Positions 1 to 11,570 of a stretch of DNA of 64,000 nt are shown in pieces (position 1 is the first letter of the stretch; every line of letters starts with the position of its first letter). The position numbers and the translations under genes were made by a program. Below the pieces are notes generated by a model. It did no database searches. It was not told the origin of the DNA and was given only the letters and a program-made list of their open reading frames with translations. The DNA comes from Chinchilla lanigera (taxonomy: Eukaryota > Chordata > Mammalia > Rodentia > Chinchillidae): positions 7,677,113 to 7,741,112 of the forward strand of contig NW_004955435.1 in NCBI RefSeq assembly GCF_000276665.1, read 5' to 3'.

Positions 1-560
1 TATCTAATGATTTGTATAAATAACAAATCTCAAGCCCAAACCCTTAAAGTTATTTTTAAATCAAGTGATCCTATAGTTTTCATTACCTCATCAATTTTTT
101 AAAAATTATTTTTTACAGTAGTCTTATAGTTAGTCTTCATTACAAATCTTAGAAAGTTAAATTTATGGTTTCCTAAAATCGTTGTAGAGATTAATATATT
201 TTTATACCATTATTTTATTCTTTGCTCCAAATAAGAGTAGAAAATTGCAGAGATGTTTTAGTGATGGTCTGACTTCTCTCTAGATTCATTATAATTATTA
301 AAATGTTACTGGTCATATATTTAATATATCAGAAATATTGATCAACTTAGAAATCTATATATTTTATTTGAGTATTGTTTTATAGACTAAACTCAGTGAC
401 TTTTGCATGATGTATCCGAGATTTTAATTAGTCCACTTTTAATGATAGCTCTTTATGTAAATGGCAATTATTAGTCACTTTACTAAATAGACATGATTTA
501 TAAAACTATTTTGTCACTTGAAAGCACAAGATTCAGCAGTTTTACTATAATCACAAGATT
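1..560. other. AT-rich stretch, nothing recognised
   Basis: Very AT-rich DNA with no open frame of note, no recognisable repeat and no splice or promoter signature that stands out. Confidence 0.5.
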
Positions 561-564
561 GTGC

Positions 565-1320
565 CACCATGATCAAGAATATCTTCATCCCTAAGAAAAG
601 AAATCTCACACCCAATCAGAGTCTCCTTTTAACCTCTCATCCCAGCCCTTATTGTAACCACTACTGTATTTCCTGTCCCCATGAATTTACCTATGTGGCA
701 CATTTTATAGAGATAGAATTGTACACTATCTGGCTTTTGTGTGTCTGCTTCTTTTACTTCCTAAACTGTTTCATTACTTCATTCCTGTTTTATTGGCTGG
801 GTGATATTTTACTGTGTAGGATAGGCCACATTTGATTCAGCCATTCATCAGGGTTTTCACTTTTGAACTATTTGGAACAATTTTTCTATGAACATTCATG
901 TAGAGATTTTTGCATGGACTATATCTTTTATTCTCTTGGATATATACCTAAGAATAGAAGTCCTGGATCATATGGTAACTCCATGTTTGTTTGTTTGTTT
1001 GTTTGTTTATTATTTATTTATTATCTTTTTGAGGCAGGGTCTCGCTATGCAGTTCAAGCTAGCCTTGAGCTCATTTTGTAGCCCAGGCTGGCCTTGAACT
1101 CTCAACAATCCACCTGCCTCAGCCTCCCGATGCTGGGATTACAAATGTGTGTTACTACTCCAGGCTCCATATTTAATTTTTAAAGTAACTGCTAACCTGT
1201 TTTCTAAGGGAGCTGTTGATGCTACTTTTCCCCCAGCATCTAGGTTCCAAGCCCTCCTCATCTTTGGCAACATTTGTTACCTTTCCCTCTTATAGTCATC
1301 TGATTAAATTTTTACTTTAC
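565..1320 (-). mobile_element. Old L1 (L1M-type) ORF2/3' fragment, split by a B1 SINE
   Basis: Read on the minus strand this is the end of a decayed mammalian L1. Recognisable antisense L1M landmarks on the plus strand include the 'cattcatca' stretch near 840, the 'tatgaacattcatgta' stretch near 887 and the 'gatcatatggtaact' stretch near 965. The same L1 resumes after the SINE at about 1175 ('gctaacctgttttctaa'). The 88-aa and 72-aa open frames here are chance frames in the antisense L1. The exact subfamily needs a repeat search. Confidence 0.75.
979..1174 (-). mobile_element. B1-type (7SL-derived) SINE
   Basis: The plus strand reads a (TTTG)n/T-rich tail, then 'gaggcagggtctcgctatg', 'ggctggccttgaactc' and 'cctcagcctcccgatgctgggattac', the standard antisense B1/Alu-like body. 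The body carries the internal duplication typical of B1. It is flanked by near-identical direct repeats 'ctccatgttt' (979-988) and 'ctccatattt' (1165-1174), which are the TSDs. It landed inside an older antisense L1. Confidence 0.9.
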
Positions 1321-1596
1321 TTACAGAGGAAATTTTATAAATCTATCCATTGAAGAAGAAAGAGGAGGAGGAGGAGAAGCCAAAGATATCTCTAATGTAA
1401 GGAGGAAGGGTGGTGTCATAATTGGATCCAGAGCAGCAAGTAGTGATGATTAGGGAAAGGAGGATAATTATGAGACTGGTGAAGGAAGCTCATCATTTGC
1501 AATGGCAAGATGAAGACTTAGAAACACAATCAGAGTTTGTGATGAGTGGTTTTTCAGGCATGGTAGAATTAAAGCGCAGATTTTTGGAGTCACTTG

Positions 1597-1805
1597 GTCT
1601 GGGGTTGTACCTAGTCTCCAACATTAATTATCTGTATGGCCTCCACTGTCTGATCTAATCTTTATAGTTCTCAATGCCTTCATTGGCAAAATGAGCACTA
1701 TACTAACAGTATTTGTCTCAAAAGTTATTTGAGAGTTACATAAGTAAATAAATTGCATGTCAAATGCTTAGGAATGTGTCTCACACATAATATGTTAGCT
1801 ATTAC
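1597..1805 (+). mobile_element. MIR SINE
   Basis: The stretch follows the MIR plan: a diverged core, then 'tcattggcaaaatgagca', 'gagttacataagtaaata', 'caaatgcttaggaa' and the 3' end 'cacataatatgttagctatta'. The match is diverged, as expected for an ancient mammalian SINE. The upstream 1321-1596 is purine-rich and unassigned. Confidence 0.6.
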
Positions 1806-2139
1806 CAAAATGAATACAAAATTTAGTGTCTAGATAAACTTGATGCCCAATAGTATCTCTGTTTGGAAAAAAAAAAACAGGTATCATTTCAGCCAAACTG
1901 ACAAATGTGGCATCACCCTGCATTATCATTGGGAAATTTAGGCTTCCACTGTATCTGGAAACATCTTTGCAAGGTGCCAAAAAGTGCTGAATGAGAAATA
2001 CGGAGTTTCTCTTCTGGTTTCAGCCAAAGCTCTGGGGCAATGAAAGAAAATTACTAAAGTGATGACTTTTTATTTATTAGATGATTAATAACAATACTGT
2101 AATAATAGAAAGAATCACAATTAGAAGATATCATCTATG

Positions 2140-2512
2140 TTCTGTTGCTAGTAACACAATACCAGAGACTGGGTAAGTTACAAATGAAAGGCTGATTTTT
2201 CCTCATGGGTCCAGTCCAAGCTTGAGGCTTGCTTCTAATGATGGTCCTTATGCTGGCAGAGTAGCAAGGTGGCACACGAAGTCACATGATGAGAAGGAAT
2301 GTCTGAGCCAGACTGGCTTTTGTATTTATAGCAGACCCATTCTCAAAATAACGTATGAATTTGTTAGTCCTTAGTTATCCATTAACACCTTAATGTCAGG
2401 AATGGGGATAGAGTCCTATGGTCACTTACCTACTCCACCTGGCCCTAACTCTTACCCTCTAGTGAAAGGGATTATATTTAACCCAAATTTTGGAGGAGAC
2501 AAACTACCTTCA
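2140..2512 (-). mobile_element. MaLR-type (MST/MLT1-like) LTR remnant
   Basis: The plus strand begins with 'accagagactgggtaa' and ends near 'tttggaggagacaaac', the antisense ends of the widespread MST/MLT1 LTR family. The middle is diverged and shortened. MaLR elements are non-autonomous ERVL relatives; nothing coding is expected. Confidence 0.65.
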
Positions 2513-2904
2513 CCTTCATGTTTTAGCAAAAGTATTTGCCTTTAATCTTACTTTAATGTGTCTATGGTTTATTAAGACTATACCCACATTGTTTCTTCTT
2601 GTGCAAAATGGTTATGACACAAAATTCTTTTAACTGTTATAGGATTAAATGGGGTAGCATATATAAAAATAAAAACAAAAAATTTAAAAAATTAAAACCC
2701 TGTAGACAATGTTATCCTAATAACCTGAACATCATTTAAAAAATAAACTCTAGAAATCTGAAACCACCAAAATATTGTCTTCCTTATCTATAGTTTTTGA
2801 ATAACTTTTCCAGAATAATAGAACTTTATAAAAATATTGATGTGGTAGCATGATTACTTTTACAAAAGAGAAAATAGTAAGTGCTGATGAAAATCAGAGA
2901 TTCT

Positions 2905-3535
2905 GTTGCTAAGACTATAAAGTAATGTAGCAGTTATGGAAGAAAGTGTGACGGCTCCCCAAATAGTTAAAAATGCAACTGAAGTATAATATAATCTAAC
3001 ATCTCCACATGTGGATGTACACTCAAGGGAATTGAAAGTACTACCTTGAAGAGATATTTGAATACTCATGTTCATAACATCTAAAAAATGGAAGTAACCA
3101 AAGTGATCACTGCTAGATGAATAGGGAAGCAAAATCTGGTATATTAATACAATGAGATATTAGCCCTAAGAAAGAAGGAAACCCTGACACATGCCCTGAC
3201 TTGGATGAATTACCAGGATATTAAAGTAAGTAAATTAAGAAATGACACATATGTACACATAGCCATACGCTAAATGAACCCACCTGTATGAATGCAGTAA
3301 AATTCATACAGGTAGCGAAGAAGAACGGTAGTTTTCAGTGGCTAGAATTCCAATGAATGGGAAATTATTATTTAATAGGTGTGGGGTTTCAACTTTGCAA
3401 GCTGAAGAGTTCCGAAGATAGATAGTGCTGATGTAAAATATTATAAATGTAGTTAATACCACTGAACCATGTGCTTAATAAGTCTAAGCTGATAAATTTA
3501 ATGTGTATTTTCCCACAATTATTTTTAAAATCACC
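2905..3535 (+). mobile_element. Old L1 (L1M-type) 3' end
   Basis: Sense-strand L1M 3' landmarks occur in order: 'gagatatttgaatactcatg', 'gatgaatagggaagcaaaat', 'acaatgagatattagcc', 'cctgacacatgccctga', 'tagttttcagtggctagaat', 'taatgtgtattttcccaca'. This covers the ORF2 end and 3' UTR of a pre-rodent L1 subfamily with many indels. The 90-aa minus-strand frame here is not a gene. Confidence 0.75.
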
Positions 3536-3965
3536 AGGAAACTGAACATGAAATTAAAAACTTTAATGCTTCTTTCCAACTCTCTTATTTTGTTGCTCAA
3601 TTATTATAACAAATTATAAATGTTGGTTAATTTTCTGAAAAGTGAATAATTTACTGTATAGGACAAATCTGCAAGAACTGAGACTGGGAACTGACCTAGA
3701 ATCAATGAAAAAAGGAGAAATAGTACTATGTAGGCTAAGTGATGGTCAGCTAGAAGTTCTGCAGTATAAAGGCAGCATTCACCATCACTGTGCAAGCAAA
3801 GGAAATACTCAACTTATCAGTGTTGAATATCAGATAAGTCTAGGCAATGATGTAAAAGGACATAGCATAAAAAGGTAAATTGGGTCCAGTTTTCCAAATA
3901 ACAAATCAATTTTCAAGTGAAAAAAGAAGCTGTTCACAAAAAAAGAAGTTCGGAAGTTTTTTTCA
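3536..3965. other. Unassigned stretch with a 78-codon open frame
   Basis: No repeat recognised. A 78-codon open frame (3642-3878, plus strand) has no recognisable domain and no splice context or CpG enrichment, so I treat it as chance. Confidence 0.4.
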
Positions 3966-4125
3966 ACTCCTACCTCTACTTTCCACTTATTGTTTATTTT
4001 TAAACCACTTTGTGTTTCTGTTTCCAGATATATAAAATAGAAGTAAATAATATTATCTACCTGTGACTGTCACATGATATGTCATTTTGAAAACGTTAAG
4101 AAACTGTCTAGTAGATCGGTAAAGC
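3966..4125 (+). mobile_element. Possible MIR fragment
   Basis: The order 'ttccagatatataaaatag', 'aataatattatctacctgtg' and 'gaaaacgttaagaaac' resembles the 3' half of MIR. It is strongly diverged, so the call is tentative. Confidence 0.35.
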
Positions 4126-4164
4126 GCAGCTCTGAGTGTGTGTGTGTGATTGATATTAGGCAAG

Positions 4165-4520
4165 TATCTTGGTTACTTTTCTGTTACTGAGACAAAATAC
4201 CCAACAGCAGAAACTAAAGGAGGAAAGGTTTATCTTGGCCCAAGTTTGTGGAGGTTTCAGATCATATCAGCTGACTCCAAGCAGGGGTGGCCCGGCAGAG
4301 AGGCATCGCAGAGGATAAAGAGCCCATGAAAAAGCAGGGTGGACAGGGCGGCAGCAACAAACACGCAACAAGACAAGGGAGGATAGCAGCTTCTTTCTGT
4401 CCCTTTTACATTCTAGCTAGGCAACGCCCCCTTAAGGGGGCAGCACTCACACCCAGAACTACGCCAAACGTGGATTAATTCTTAGTAATCACCACCCTTC
4501 CTCCCAGCATCACACCTCCT
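4165..4520 (-). mobile_element. Rodent MaLR-like (ORR1/MT-style) LTR, same family as 15859-16205 and 52140-52537
   Basis: The plus strand opens with 'ggttacttttctgttactga', then 'gacaaaatacccaacagcag', 'gaggaaaggtttatcttgg' and 'ttgtggaggtttcag'. This matches two other copies in the window almost phrase for phrase. On the minus strand the order is LTR body, A-rich polyadenylation region, then the 3' end. The right boundary is unclear because another LTR follows. Confidence 0.7.
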
Positions 4521-4539
4521 CGATCCAGCCTCCTCTGAG

Positions 4540-5045
4540 AGAGCCCACTGTGACTGCACGAGGCTGCGGTGGGGGTTAGATACAACCCACAACGGTCAGC
4601 AATCTCACCTGACAGTGGGCAGCACCAACCAGGGGGCTTATACACTGAGTGGAGTAAAAAGGACAGAACAAATGGTGCCCATTTCTAAAGAGCTCCACTT
4701 TTCTCCGTTGGCTTTGGACAGCCGTCTCCAGTTTCTTCAACCTTCAAGCACAACTTGCTCCAGCGACTGGACAGTGACCTGCCAGGCCTTCTGCCCTGGG
4801 CTGGTGATGCATCCCCGTCCCTCCCGTCCTGAGGCTTCCGTCTTCTTGAGCTGTGCGGCTACTGGATCCTCAGACTCCAGCACACAGGTGGCTGCCGTGG
4901 ATTCTTCAGCTTTAGAGTCCGTAGGCAGACGGTATGAACTCTTCCATTTCAGCTCCTATAAGCCCACTTCATAAATTTCTGCATAATTATACTTACATTT
5001 TGTATTGATTTTGTTCCTCTAGAGTATCATAACTGATATACTACC
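4540..5045 (+). mobile_element. ERVL-like solo LTR, diverged
   Basis: It resembles the class III LTR plan also seen at 33201 and 62386: 'gggcagcaccaaccaggggg', then 'gagtaaaaaggacagaac', several C/T-rich 'tcttcagcttt'-like modules, and an AT-rich end at 'attttgttcctctagagtat'. A 119-codon open frame across it (4615-4974) is a by-product of its GC-richer composition. Start and subfamily are uncertain. Confidence 0.5.
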
Positions 5046-6763
5046 CCAAAAGCTGTTGTTTAGGTAAGTGATATACAATAGGTGCTCAAAATTTGTTAAT
5101 TATGAAGTTATTATTATTAATAACAAATTTGGATTAATAACAAATTTGGCCCAAGTATAATTTAAAAAATGGATTTTCTATACTGTTTGGACAGTGTATT
5201 TTGGGGTATGGTTACTTTAGAAAGAATAGTCATGGATTCATAATCAAGGGTAGAGGTAGTTTTGGAAATACACGGCTATGACAGAGAATCTATACTGTCA
5301 AGAATGGGCATACGAGAGGCACATGGGAGAAGATGAGGATCTTGGAGGAAAGTTAAGTGCAACGCTCTTGGGGCAAGTTTAACTCACATTTCCATTTTGC
5401 CCAGAGTGCTGGTGAAGGCCTAGAAATAATCTTGCCCAATAGTTAGGGTGTGGAAGCCTGCCACCAGAGGGACAATGTTTCTGTGCTCTACCAATTTAAA
5501 TGTCAGGGAAATTTGTAGTTTTAGCAACAAGTTCACTATGGTAATTGCACTGAAGGGTGTGTGAGTCAGGATGACTACAGCTTAGCTGGGTATATTCAAT
5601 TTCAGATTCTTTTGAAAGGAAAATGATAAATAAAGAGTAGAAAACGGATGGTTTGTATGTGCAAAATTTCTTTGGAAGTATTGCAGTAAAGTTTTCTTTC
5701 TTTTTTTTTTTTATTTTTCCATTATTTCCAGTAATTAGAGATGGACTCTGATTTTTTAGTCTCTTAACTTCTGGCATTCTGTAGTTTTTTAGCTAATAAT
5801 TGACATATGCTCTTGAAATATTTGCCCCAAGGATGAGCTTTAGACTAAACAGAGAATCAGACTGGAATCACTGGTTTTGCTTAGCCAAATTGAAAATTCA
5901 GGTTCTTGCAAAATTAATGAAAACGAAGTGGTATAGTATCTATTGTTGTGCATTTATGGGTTCTAATTTTGATTTACACTCAGAAGAATGTCAGACTGAT
6001 AATTTAAAACTTTTCAGAAGAAACAAAATTTTATTACTGCAAAATGTATAGCACACACTATATTCCTTCCATTAAGAAATTTAGATTTAGAGCACTCAGT
6101 CACACAGGACTCGAGTAAAGCACTGAACTGATAGTGTGTTTTTCACCATCTTCACCATTCATGTCTCCACTACATGAGTTGTATCCTGTTTATATCCCTC
6201 AGGTCACACAACTGCTGCATCTAACATGAAGTGGGCTATTATTTTTCTAGCCTTGTTCCTTTTCAACCTCTAGATTATATATATGACTGGCAAATATTAT
6301 ATATATTTATAATTTACCTATGTATTCATCATATATACATGATACATAAAATATAAATATAAAATATTCTATATACTATACATTATAAATATTTCACACA
6401 TGTATCACAGACATATATAAAATCAGCAGACCCAAAGAAAAATATTCATCCCAAACTCTTTGTACCTAGCATGATGTTTGTTCTAGAAGCTCTGAGTTGG
6501 CATTACTCAAAGGGTAAATGGTTTTTTAAATTAGTTAGTGGACTAGATTATTCCTTGCTTCCCGTCATATACAATACTTACTGAGTTCAATAACCAAATT
6601 CCAGAAAAAACAGCATTTTGCTTATCAATGTATAAATATGAGATATTTGTAAGAGTGGATTTTGTTCATTTTCCCCTGTAACAGAGTCAAAGCAAACATG
6701 TTCATTTTAGTGATATTAGATACCAGATTAAATAAACACAACATAAATTACTTTTTAACATTT
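5046..6763. other. Mostly unassigned DNA, with an AT-rich tract
   Basis: The first bases ('aataggtgctcaaaatttg', near 5080) look like a scrap of L2/MIR. After that I recognise no repeat or gene. A low-complexity (A+T) tract spans about 6265-6400. The 83-codon (5800-6051, plus) and 93-codon (5496-5777, minus) open frames have no coding features. Confidence 0.45.
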
Positions 6764-6879
6764 CTCACAGTAAATGTTGCTTTTTGGGTGGCTGGGGGTA
6801 TATGAGGACTCAAACTCAGGACCTCATGCTTACCAGGCATGTAATGTGCCTTTGAGCTATATCCCCAGCCTCACAGTAA
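6764..6879 (-). mobile_element. ID-type SINE, diverged copy
   Basis: The antisense ID body 'caggacctcatgcttaccag' to 'gagctatatccccagcc' is bounded by perfect direct repeats 'ctcacagtaa' (6764-6773 and 6870-6879). The body carries more substitutions than the other copies, suggesting an older insertion. Confidence 0.9.
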
Positions 6880-8322
6880 TAGCTGTAATACTGTTTAATA
6901 TATGAAACAAATTTTATCATTAACGAAACTAATTTATGTTTAGAAATTGAAATAAATCCTAGATTCGTAAATATACCTGACATCTATCAGTCCTAGAATT
7001 TGACCATCTTGTGCTTATTGCTTTAAATTTCCCTCACAGTTCATTGCGAGACCCTGATTCTCATAAATATTGATACGCTCTAATACATCCTACACTTCTT
7101 ATATAATAGCTGTCTCTATTGCAAGACTGAGAATTATTTCAAGTGCTGTATAACTCTTAATGCAAGCAGTAAGTAGAGTGAACAAGATGAGGAGAATACA
7201 CTCTCATAACAAGCCAATCTGTTGGCTCAACAAAGTGAGCAAAAGACTAAATTTAAATAACAATAAAATCAAGAACAAAAATGATGCCCACACTGCGTTT
7301 AGAATGATCAAATCTTTCTAATTGATTCATACTAGACATTTCACCATATTTTCTGTAAAATCATTTGTGTCTATTGGGATGTGAACTTGCTGAACGTCCT
7401 TCTCTGATGTTTCACCTGATGTTTCACCACACACCTGTGTAGTGTTGTTAGTTTGCCCTCCCCCCATTCCCCAACACCCCACATGCCTCATAGCTCTCCA
7501 TGCTCTGAAATCTCCTCTGAGAAAGCTGCTCATTCCTTTTCAAAGACATTAATCTGCACTTACATTCTTTCTTTATTCCAGTATCTACTAGTTTGACTTT
7601 GAATTTGAGCATTCTCACTCTGGCTTTGGCCCTTTGGAGGAAATATTTGGCCATATTTCAATATGTACTTCTAATATCCTCATACTTTATCAAATTATAA
7701 TAAAATGTTAGATTTTTTTCAAAAATATCATCTTTTATTATCAGTGAATTTATCTAGGAATACCATATTTTATTATCACCATGCTCATCTGAATCTAGGC
7801 AGAAGACTGTTACTAAACGTTGGTAATCATTACAAGGTACAATATTTGCCAAATACATCTGTAATTGTACAATCCACCTAACTAGGAATAAGCCTAATAA
7901 AGCACCATTTGATATTGCTTATCTTTTCTAGCAACAATGAATACCAAAACTTTAGGTAGTTTCTATAACCTTTATGTGTGAGATATCTAAAAGTACTCTT
8001 CATTTTTGTCTCTAATAATAAAATGATTAGAATGCATTATAAAACATATATTGCTTAACATTTAAATTCTCAATTTACTTAACTGCAATTGCAGGCTCTT
8101 TTAACAAAAGTGTCAGATTTATATATCCCATGATCTTAAAGGCTTTAATGTTTATGGAGCTGTAGAAGACGTGAAACCTTGAAGTGATTATCTGTCTTCC
8201 CATCTGTACTGTCTGCAAAATGCTGACATTATTGATATCTGTTCTTCCTGATAGGCCTTACTTTTATACCACCCTCGAATGTCTCTCTCTCCCTTTGTCT
8301 CTCTGGGGCATTAAGAAGGAAT
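6880..8322. other. Unassigned AT-rich DNA
   Basis: No repeat family, exon or RNA gene recognised. Two overlapping 68-codon minus-strand frames (7327-7654) lie in ordinary sequence and have no homology that I know. Confidence 0.4.
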
Positions 8323-8444
8323 TTAACATAACTGTTTTTTTATTTTAGTTTTTTTCCAGTACCGGGAATTGAACTCACGACCTCACACTTGCCAGGCAGG
8401 CTCTGTACCACTGAGCTAAATCCCCAGCCCTTAACATAACTGTT
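8323..8444 (-). mobile_element. ID-type SINE
   Basis: A T-rich tail (8337 onward) is followed by antisense ID: 'ccagtaccgggaattgaact', 'ttgccaggcaggctctg', 'gagctaaatccccagccc'. Perfect 14-bp TSDs 'ttaacataactgtt' lie at 8323-8336 and 8431-8444. The antisense element is a tRNA-Ala-like retroposon, not a functional tRNA gene. Confidence 0.95.
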
Positions 8445-8685
8445 AACAACCTACCATTTTAATAAAAATTTCATATTTATATGAATTCATCAGTTTTTAG
8501 TTGAATGTATGTGTGAGTGTGTATGAGTTTGTACCCGTGTTTATAAATTTAAAAAATTTTTAGGCCATGGCAAAAAATCCATGTTTTGTGTTTTTCCCCT
8601 CATTTAACTGTAATTTTCAATTGTTTAAAGCTACTGTGATATTTTACCCTGCTAAGGCATCATAGTAAAGTTCCTTGGAATATAT

Positions 8686-8733
8686 CAGAATAGAAAGACA
8701 TTATGAATAGAAAGACATTATGAATAGAAAGAC
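8686..8733. repeat. Short tandem array of a 17-bp unit
   Basis: The motif 'aatagaaagacattatg' is present about two and two-thirds times head to tail, the last copy ending in 'acaaaactgg'. This is a small local duplication, probably replication slippage. Confidence 0.85.
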
Positions 8734-8894
8734 AAAACTGGAGCAGACATGATGAAATCCCAAATAGCTGATTATGTCTTCAGAGTACGTGGAGGAAGGC
8801 CGACAGAGAGAGGAGTGTGTGGGTAGAGGGATTTAAGATAGACTTCAAAACTTGCATTTTTCTAGGCAAAGATTGTGGGAAGACAATTTTAAAT

Positions 8895-9049
8895 GATGTC
8901 ATATAACATGATTATCTATAATAGCAGAAATTGGAAACAATCCAAATGAGAACAAAACGGAATGACAGTTATATTAATTGTGGTATATTGGGTTTTGACT
9001 AAACAGTTAATTAGTAAAGAAATCACTAATAGATACAGCATGGGTATTA
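8895..9049 (+). mobile_element. L1M 3' fragment
   Basis: 'ctataatagcagaaattgga' followed by 'caatccaaatgagaac' and 'ttgtggtatattggg' matches the sense strand of the L1 ORF2 end. A B1 SINE follows directly. Confidence 0.5.
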
Positions 9050-9241
9050 AAGCTATAGAGATGAGCCAGTCATGGTAATGCACACCTGTAATCCTAGCAT
9101 CCAGGAGACTGAGGCAGGAGGACATGTGGAAGTTTGAGGCCAGCCTGGGCTACATAATAAATTCAAGGGCATCCTGAACATGGAGAGACTTTGTCTCCAA
9201 AAACAACCAAACACAGAAACAAAACAAAAAACTATAGTGAT
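9050..9241 (+). mobile_element. B1-type SINE
   Basis: The sense body reads 'gagccagtcatggtaatgca', 'cacctgtaatcctagcat', 'gactgaggcaggaggaca', 'ggccagcctgggctacat', then an A-rich tail. Imperfect direct repeats 'aagctatagagat' (9050-9062) and 'aaactatagtgat' (about 9229-9241) fit TSDs. Confidence 0.88.
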
Positions 9242-9299
9242 AACTACCGTTAGCATTGATTTATTTAATATTTAATAAAAAAAATACTTGCTAGAGGTA

Positions 9300-9490
9300 A
9301 GTGTATTAGCCAGATTCCCATCACTAGGACAAATTATCTGACACTCATAATTTAAAGGAGGAAAGGTTTTAATTCGGCTAACATTCCAGGGGATTCAGTC
9401 CATGGTGAATTGCTCCAAGGTAGGAAAAGCATGGCAGAAGGACATAGCATAGGAAAGCTGCTGAACTCATCCAGCTAGGAGGTGCAGAGT
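9300..9490 (-). mobile_element. MaLR-like LTR, partial
   Basis: 'tgtattagccagattcccat', 'aggacaaattatctgacact' and 'ggaggaaaggttttaattcg' are the antisense 3' end of a MaLR LTR related to, but more diverged than, the copy at 15859. Confidence 0.5.
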
Positions 9491-9499
9491 GAAGAGTAT

Positions 9500-9755
9500 C
9501 AAAGATATGCCAGGTATGGGAACCTAATAACTGCAATGAATATGAACATGTTTATAAATGCCATCAACAGGTGATAAGATTAATAACATCAACAAGAATG
9601 AAAATGAGGAAAAGGATTTAGAGGAGGAAAGAGAGACGTAGGAGGGAAGGGAGAAGGGATTTAAAGAAAAAGAATCAAGCTGTATTATGTACATCTGCCC
9701 AATCTCCAAGGTGATTGTAAACTGCATGTATCACAAACTTACTAAAAAGGAATAC
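9500..9755 (+). mobile_element. L1 3' UTR end with polypurine tract
   Basis: A purine-rich block (about 9600-9665) is followed by 'gtattatgtacatctgccca', 'ccaaggtgattgtaaactg' and an A-rich end. The same order occurs in the L1 3' ends at 31000-31200, 53500-53720 and 59460-59660, which is the main support. Confidence 0.55.
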
Positions 9756-9764
9756 ACACTTCCA

Positions 9765-9897
9765 GGTACTGCTGAAGTGGTATGCTAACATTTGTAAGGG
9801 AAAAATAATTTGCAAACCCATCGAGAAAATGTAGCTGCTCCAGGAAAAGGAAACTATCTACTACTTTCCAGTGGCAAAATAGTCTACCAGAGGACAG
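9765..9897 (+). repeat. 130-bp sequence duplicated at 11438-11570, copy 1
   Basis: From 'gctgaagtggtatg' to 'gtctaccagagga' this stretch matches 11438-11570 with only a handful of substitutions. It matches no family I recognise. It is either a local direct duplication or two copies of an unnamed repeat. Confidence 0.9.
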
Positions 9898-10516
9898 ACT
9901 TTCCACCTATCTTTTCTCAGGGTTATTCAGATTTTTAATTTCTTTGTGATGTATGTGTCAATTTTAAAAGTTGTGTCTCGTAATATCGTTAAAGAAAAAT
10001 TGAGCATACATCTCTTCATTTCTGTGACACTAGATTGATAGTTCTCATGAACCAGAACTGAGAAGAATTCAGAAAAGCGAAAGGCAAGAAAGGGACCACG
10101 GGAGGCAAGCGAGGGAGGTCCCGTCTGCAACACAGCCCGAGAAGGTGAGGACGATGGGAAGCAGCAAAGCAGAGAGAGTCCTTGATCGGAACTGAGTATG
10201 AACAGTATGGGATCAAGGGTGCTTTGACAATTTTTAGTCCCCAAACAGGAAATAGCAATAGAGACAGAGCGATGTGGACAACAGAAAGAAGAGAAAATCA
10301 GTGAAGGTAATGACGAATTCTCTTATTTGTGATGTAGTCACTGGTAGCATATCAAACAAAGTCTAGCAAATGTTGGAAACATGATTGTGATTCTGGGTTT
10401 GGGAAAAAGTAGAATTCCAGATAAATGTTCAAGTATTGTTATTAAGACTCCATTAAAGCAGACAGAGGCAGAGAAAGTTTAAGAATAGATAGTATTCAAA
10501 CAGAGATTTCAAAATT

Positions 10517-10546
10517 TGTGTGTGTGCGTGTGCGTGTGTGTGTGTG
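10517..10546. repeat. (TG)n microsatellite, interrupted by CG
   Basis: About 15 TG units with two 'tgcg' interruptions. Confidence 0.95.
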
Positions 10547-10779
10547 ATGAAGCACTTTGACATTTATGAGAGTCCTATGCACTCCTTCTTGGAGAAAAGA
10601 TTTTAAATAAGTAAGATAAAACACATGGAATGATAACGGAGGACAATTATTTTAAAGCAGAACTAGTGAACAATTTAAGATATGATATAACGTTATACAT
10701 ATCTAATACACCTCTATGTTTCACCTTGGTAAAGAAAGCCAACCACTTACCAAGCCCATTTTACTTAACAAACTCTTGT

Positions 10780-10855
10780 TTAACACTTGCTAAGTTTCAG
10801 GCACTCTTCTGTGTGTCTTATCAACATTAACTTATTAAATTTCATGACTTAACAT
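10780..10855 (-). mobile_element. Possible MIR fragment
   Basis: 'gctaagtttcaggcactctt' followed by 'caacattaacttattaaatt' resembles the antisense 3' part of MIR. Confidence 0.4.
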
Positions 10856-11437
10856 CTGAGTTTATTCTTCCAGTAATTTATATGTGTGCCGTAAAGAGTG
10901 ATTCTCTTAAAACATTACTGTGAAAAATTGACTTAAAATCTATAAAGAACAAATATATTTAAGAAGTGATATAAATGTTGTCATGGTGTATATACTGACA
11001 CCTATCCATAACAGCAGTCTCTGAATCTCTCTTAAGAAAGAATATATAGGAAGAGATTCACCTATTCATTTACTCATATACATGTGTATATGAATGTATA
11101 TGTATGAATATACATTGAGTGCTATTAAAACAATGTGTTCCCTGATTAAAGGAAAAGAAATGGACATTGAGTCCTTATTCACAACATGTAGAAGGTAGTG
11201 AATATGCCAAGGCAAATAATTCAGATAAAGGAAAGTAACTAATAATGTACAGTGCATGGAAGCTTAAAAAATAAAGCCTATAATAAATAGGAAAACAAAT
11301 CCTGTGGTGGATTGTGTAAGAATTGAGTGGTGAACGTTTCAGCCAAATACAGGCCCTCACGTGATTTGAAGTGCTTACTGTCACACGAGCCAGGAGGGTG
11401 TAGAACTATGGATAGACTTCAGCTGGATCAAGGCTTA

Positions 11438-11570
11438 CCTGGGCTGAAGTGGTATGTTAACATTTGTAAGGGAAAAATCATTTGCTAACCCATCGAGAAA
11501 ATGCAGCTGCTCCAGTAAAAGGAAACTGTCTATTACTTTCCAGTGGCAAAATAGTCTACCAGAGGACTAC
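11438..11570 (+). repeat. 130-bp duplicated sequence, copy 2
   Basis: Direct-orientation partner of 9765-9897. Similarity stops abruptly on both sides ('cagactttcc' after copy 1, 'ctacatattt' after copy 2). Confidence 0.9.

Larger units (their letters stand above)
9898..11437. other. Unassigned DNA between the two duplicated copies
   Basis: Contains a (TG)n run at 10517-10546 and a possible MIR fragment at 10780-10855. The 10016-10258 part is somewhat richer in G+C and has two overlapping minus-strand frames of 105 and 80 codons, with no family I can name. Confidence 0.4.

Noticed and set aside
4615..4974. 119-codon open frame, plus strand
   Set aside because: Lies in an ERVL-like LTR with GC-richer composition; no protein family recognised.
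8686..8733. Possible CRISPR-like short repeat array
   Set aside because: Fewer than three adjacent copies with no spacers, in a mammalian genome.
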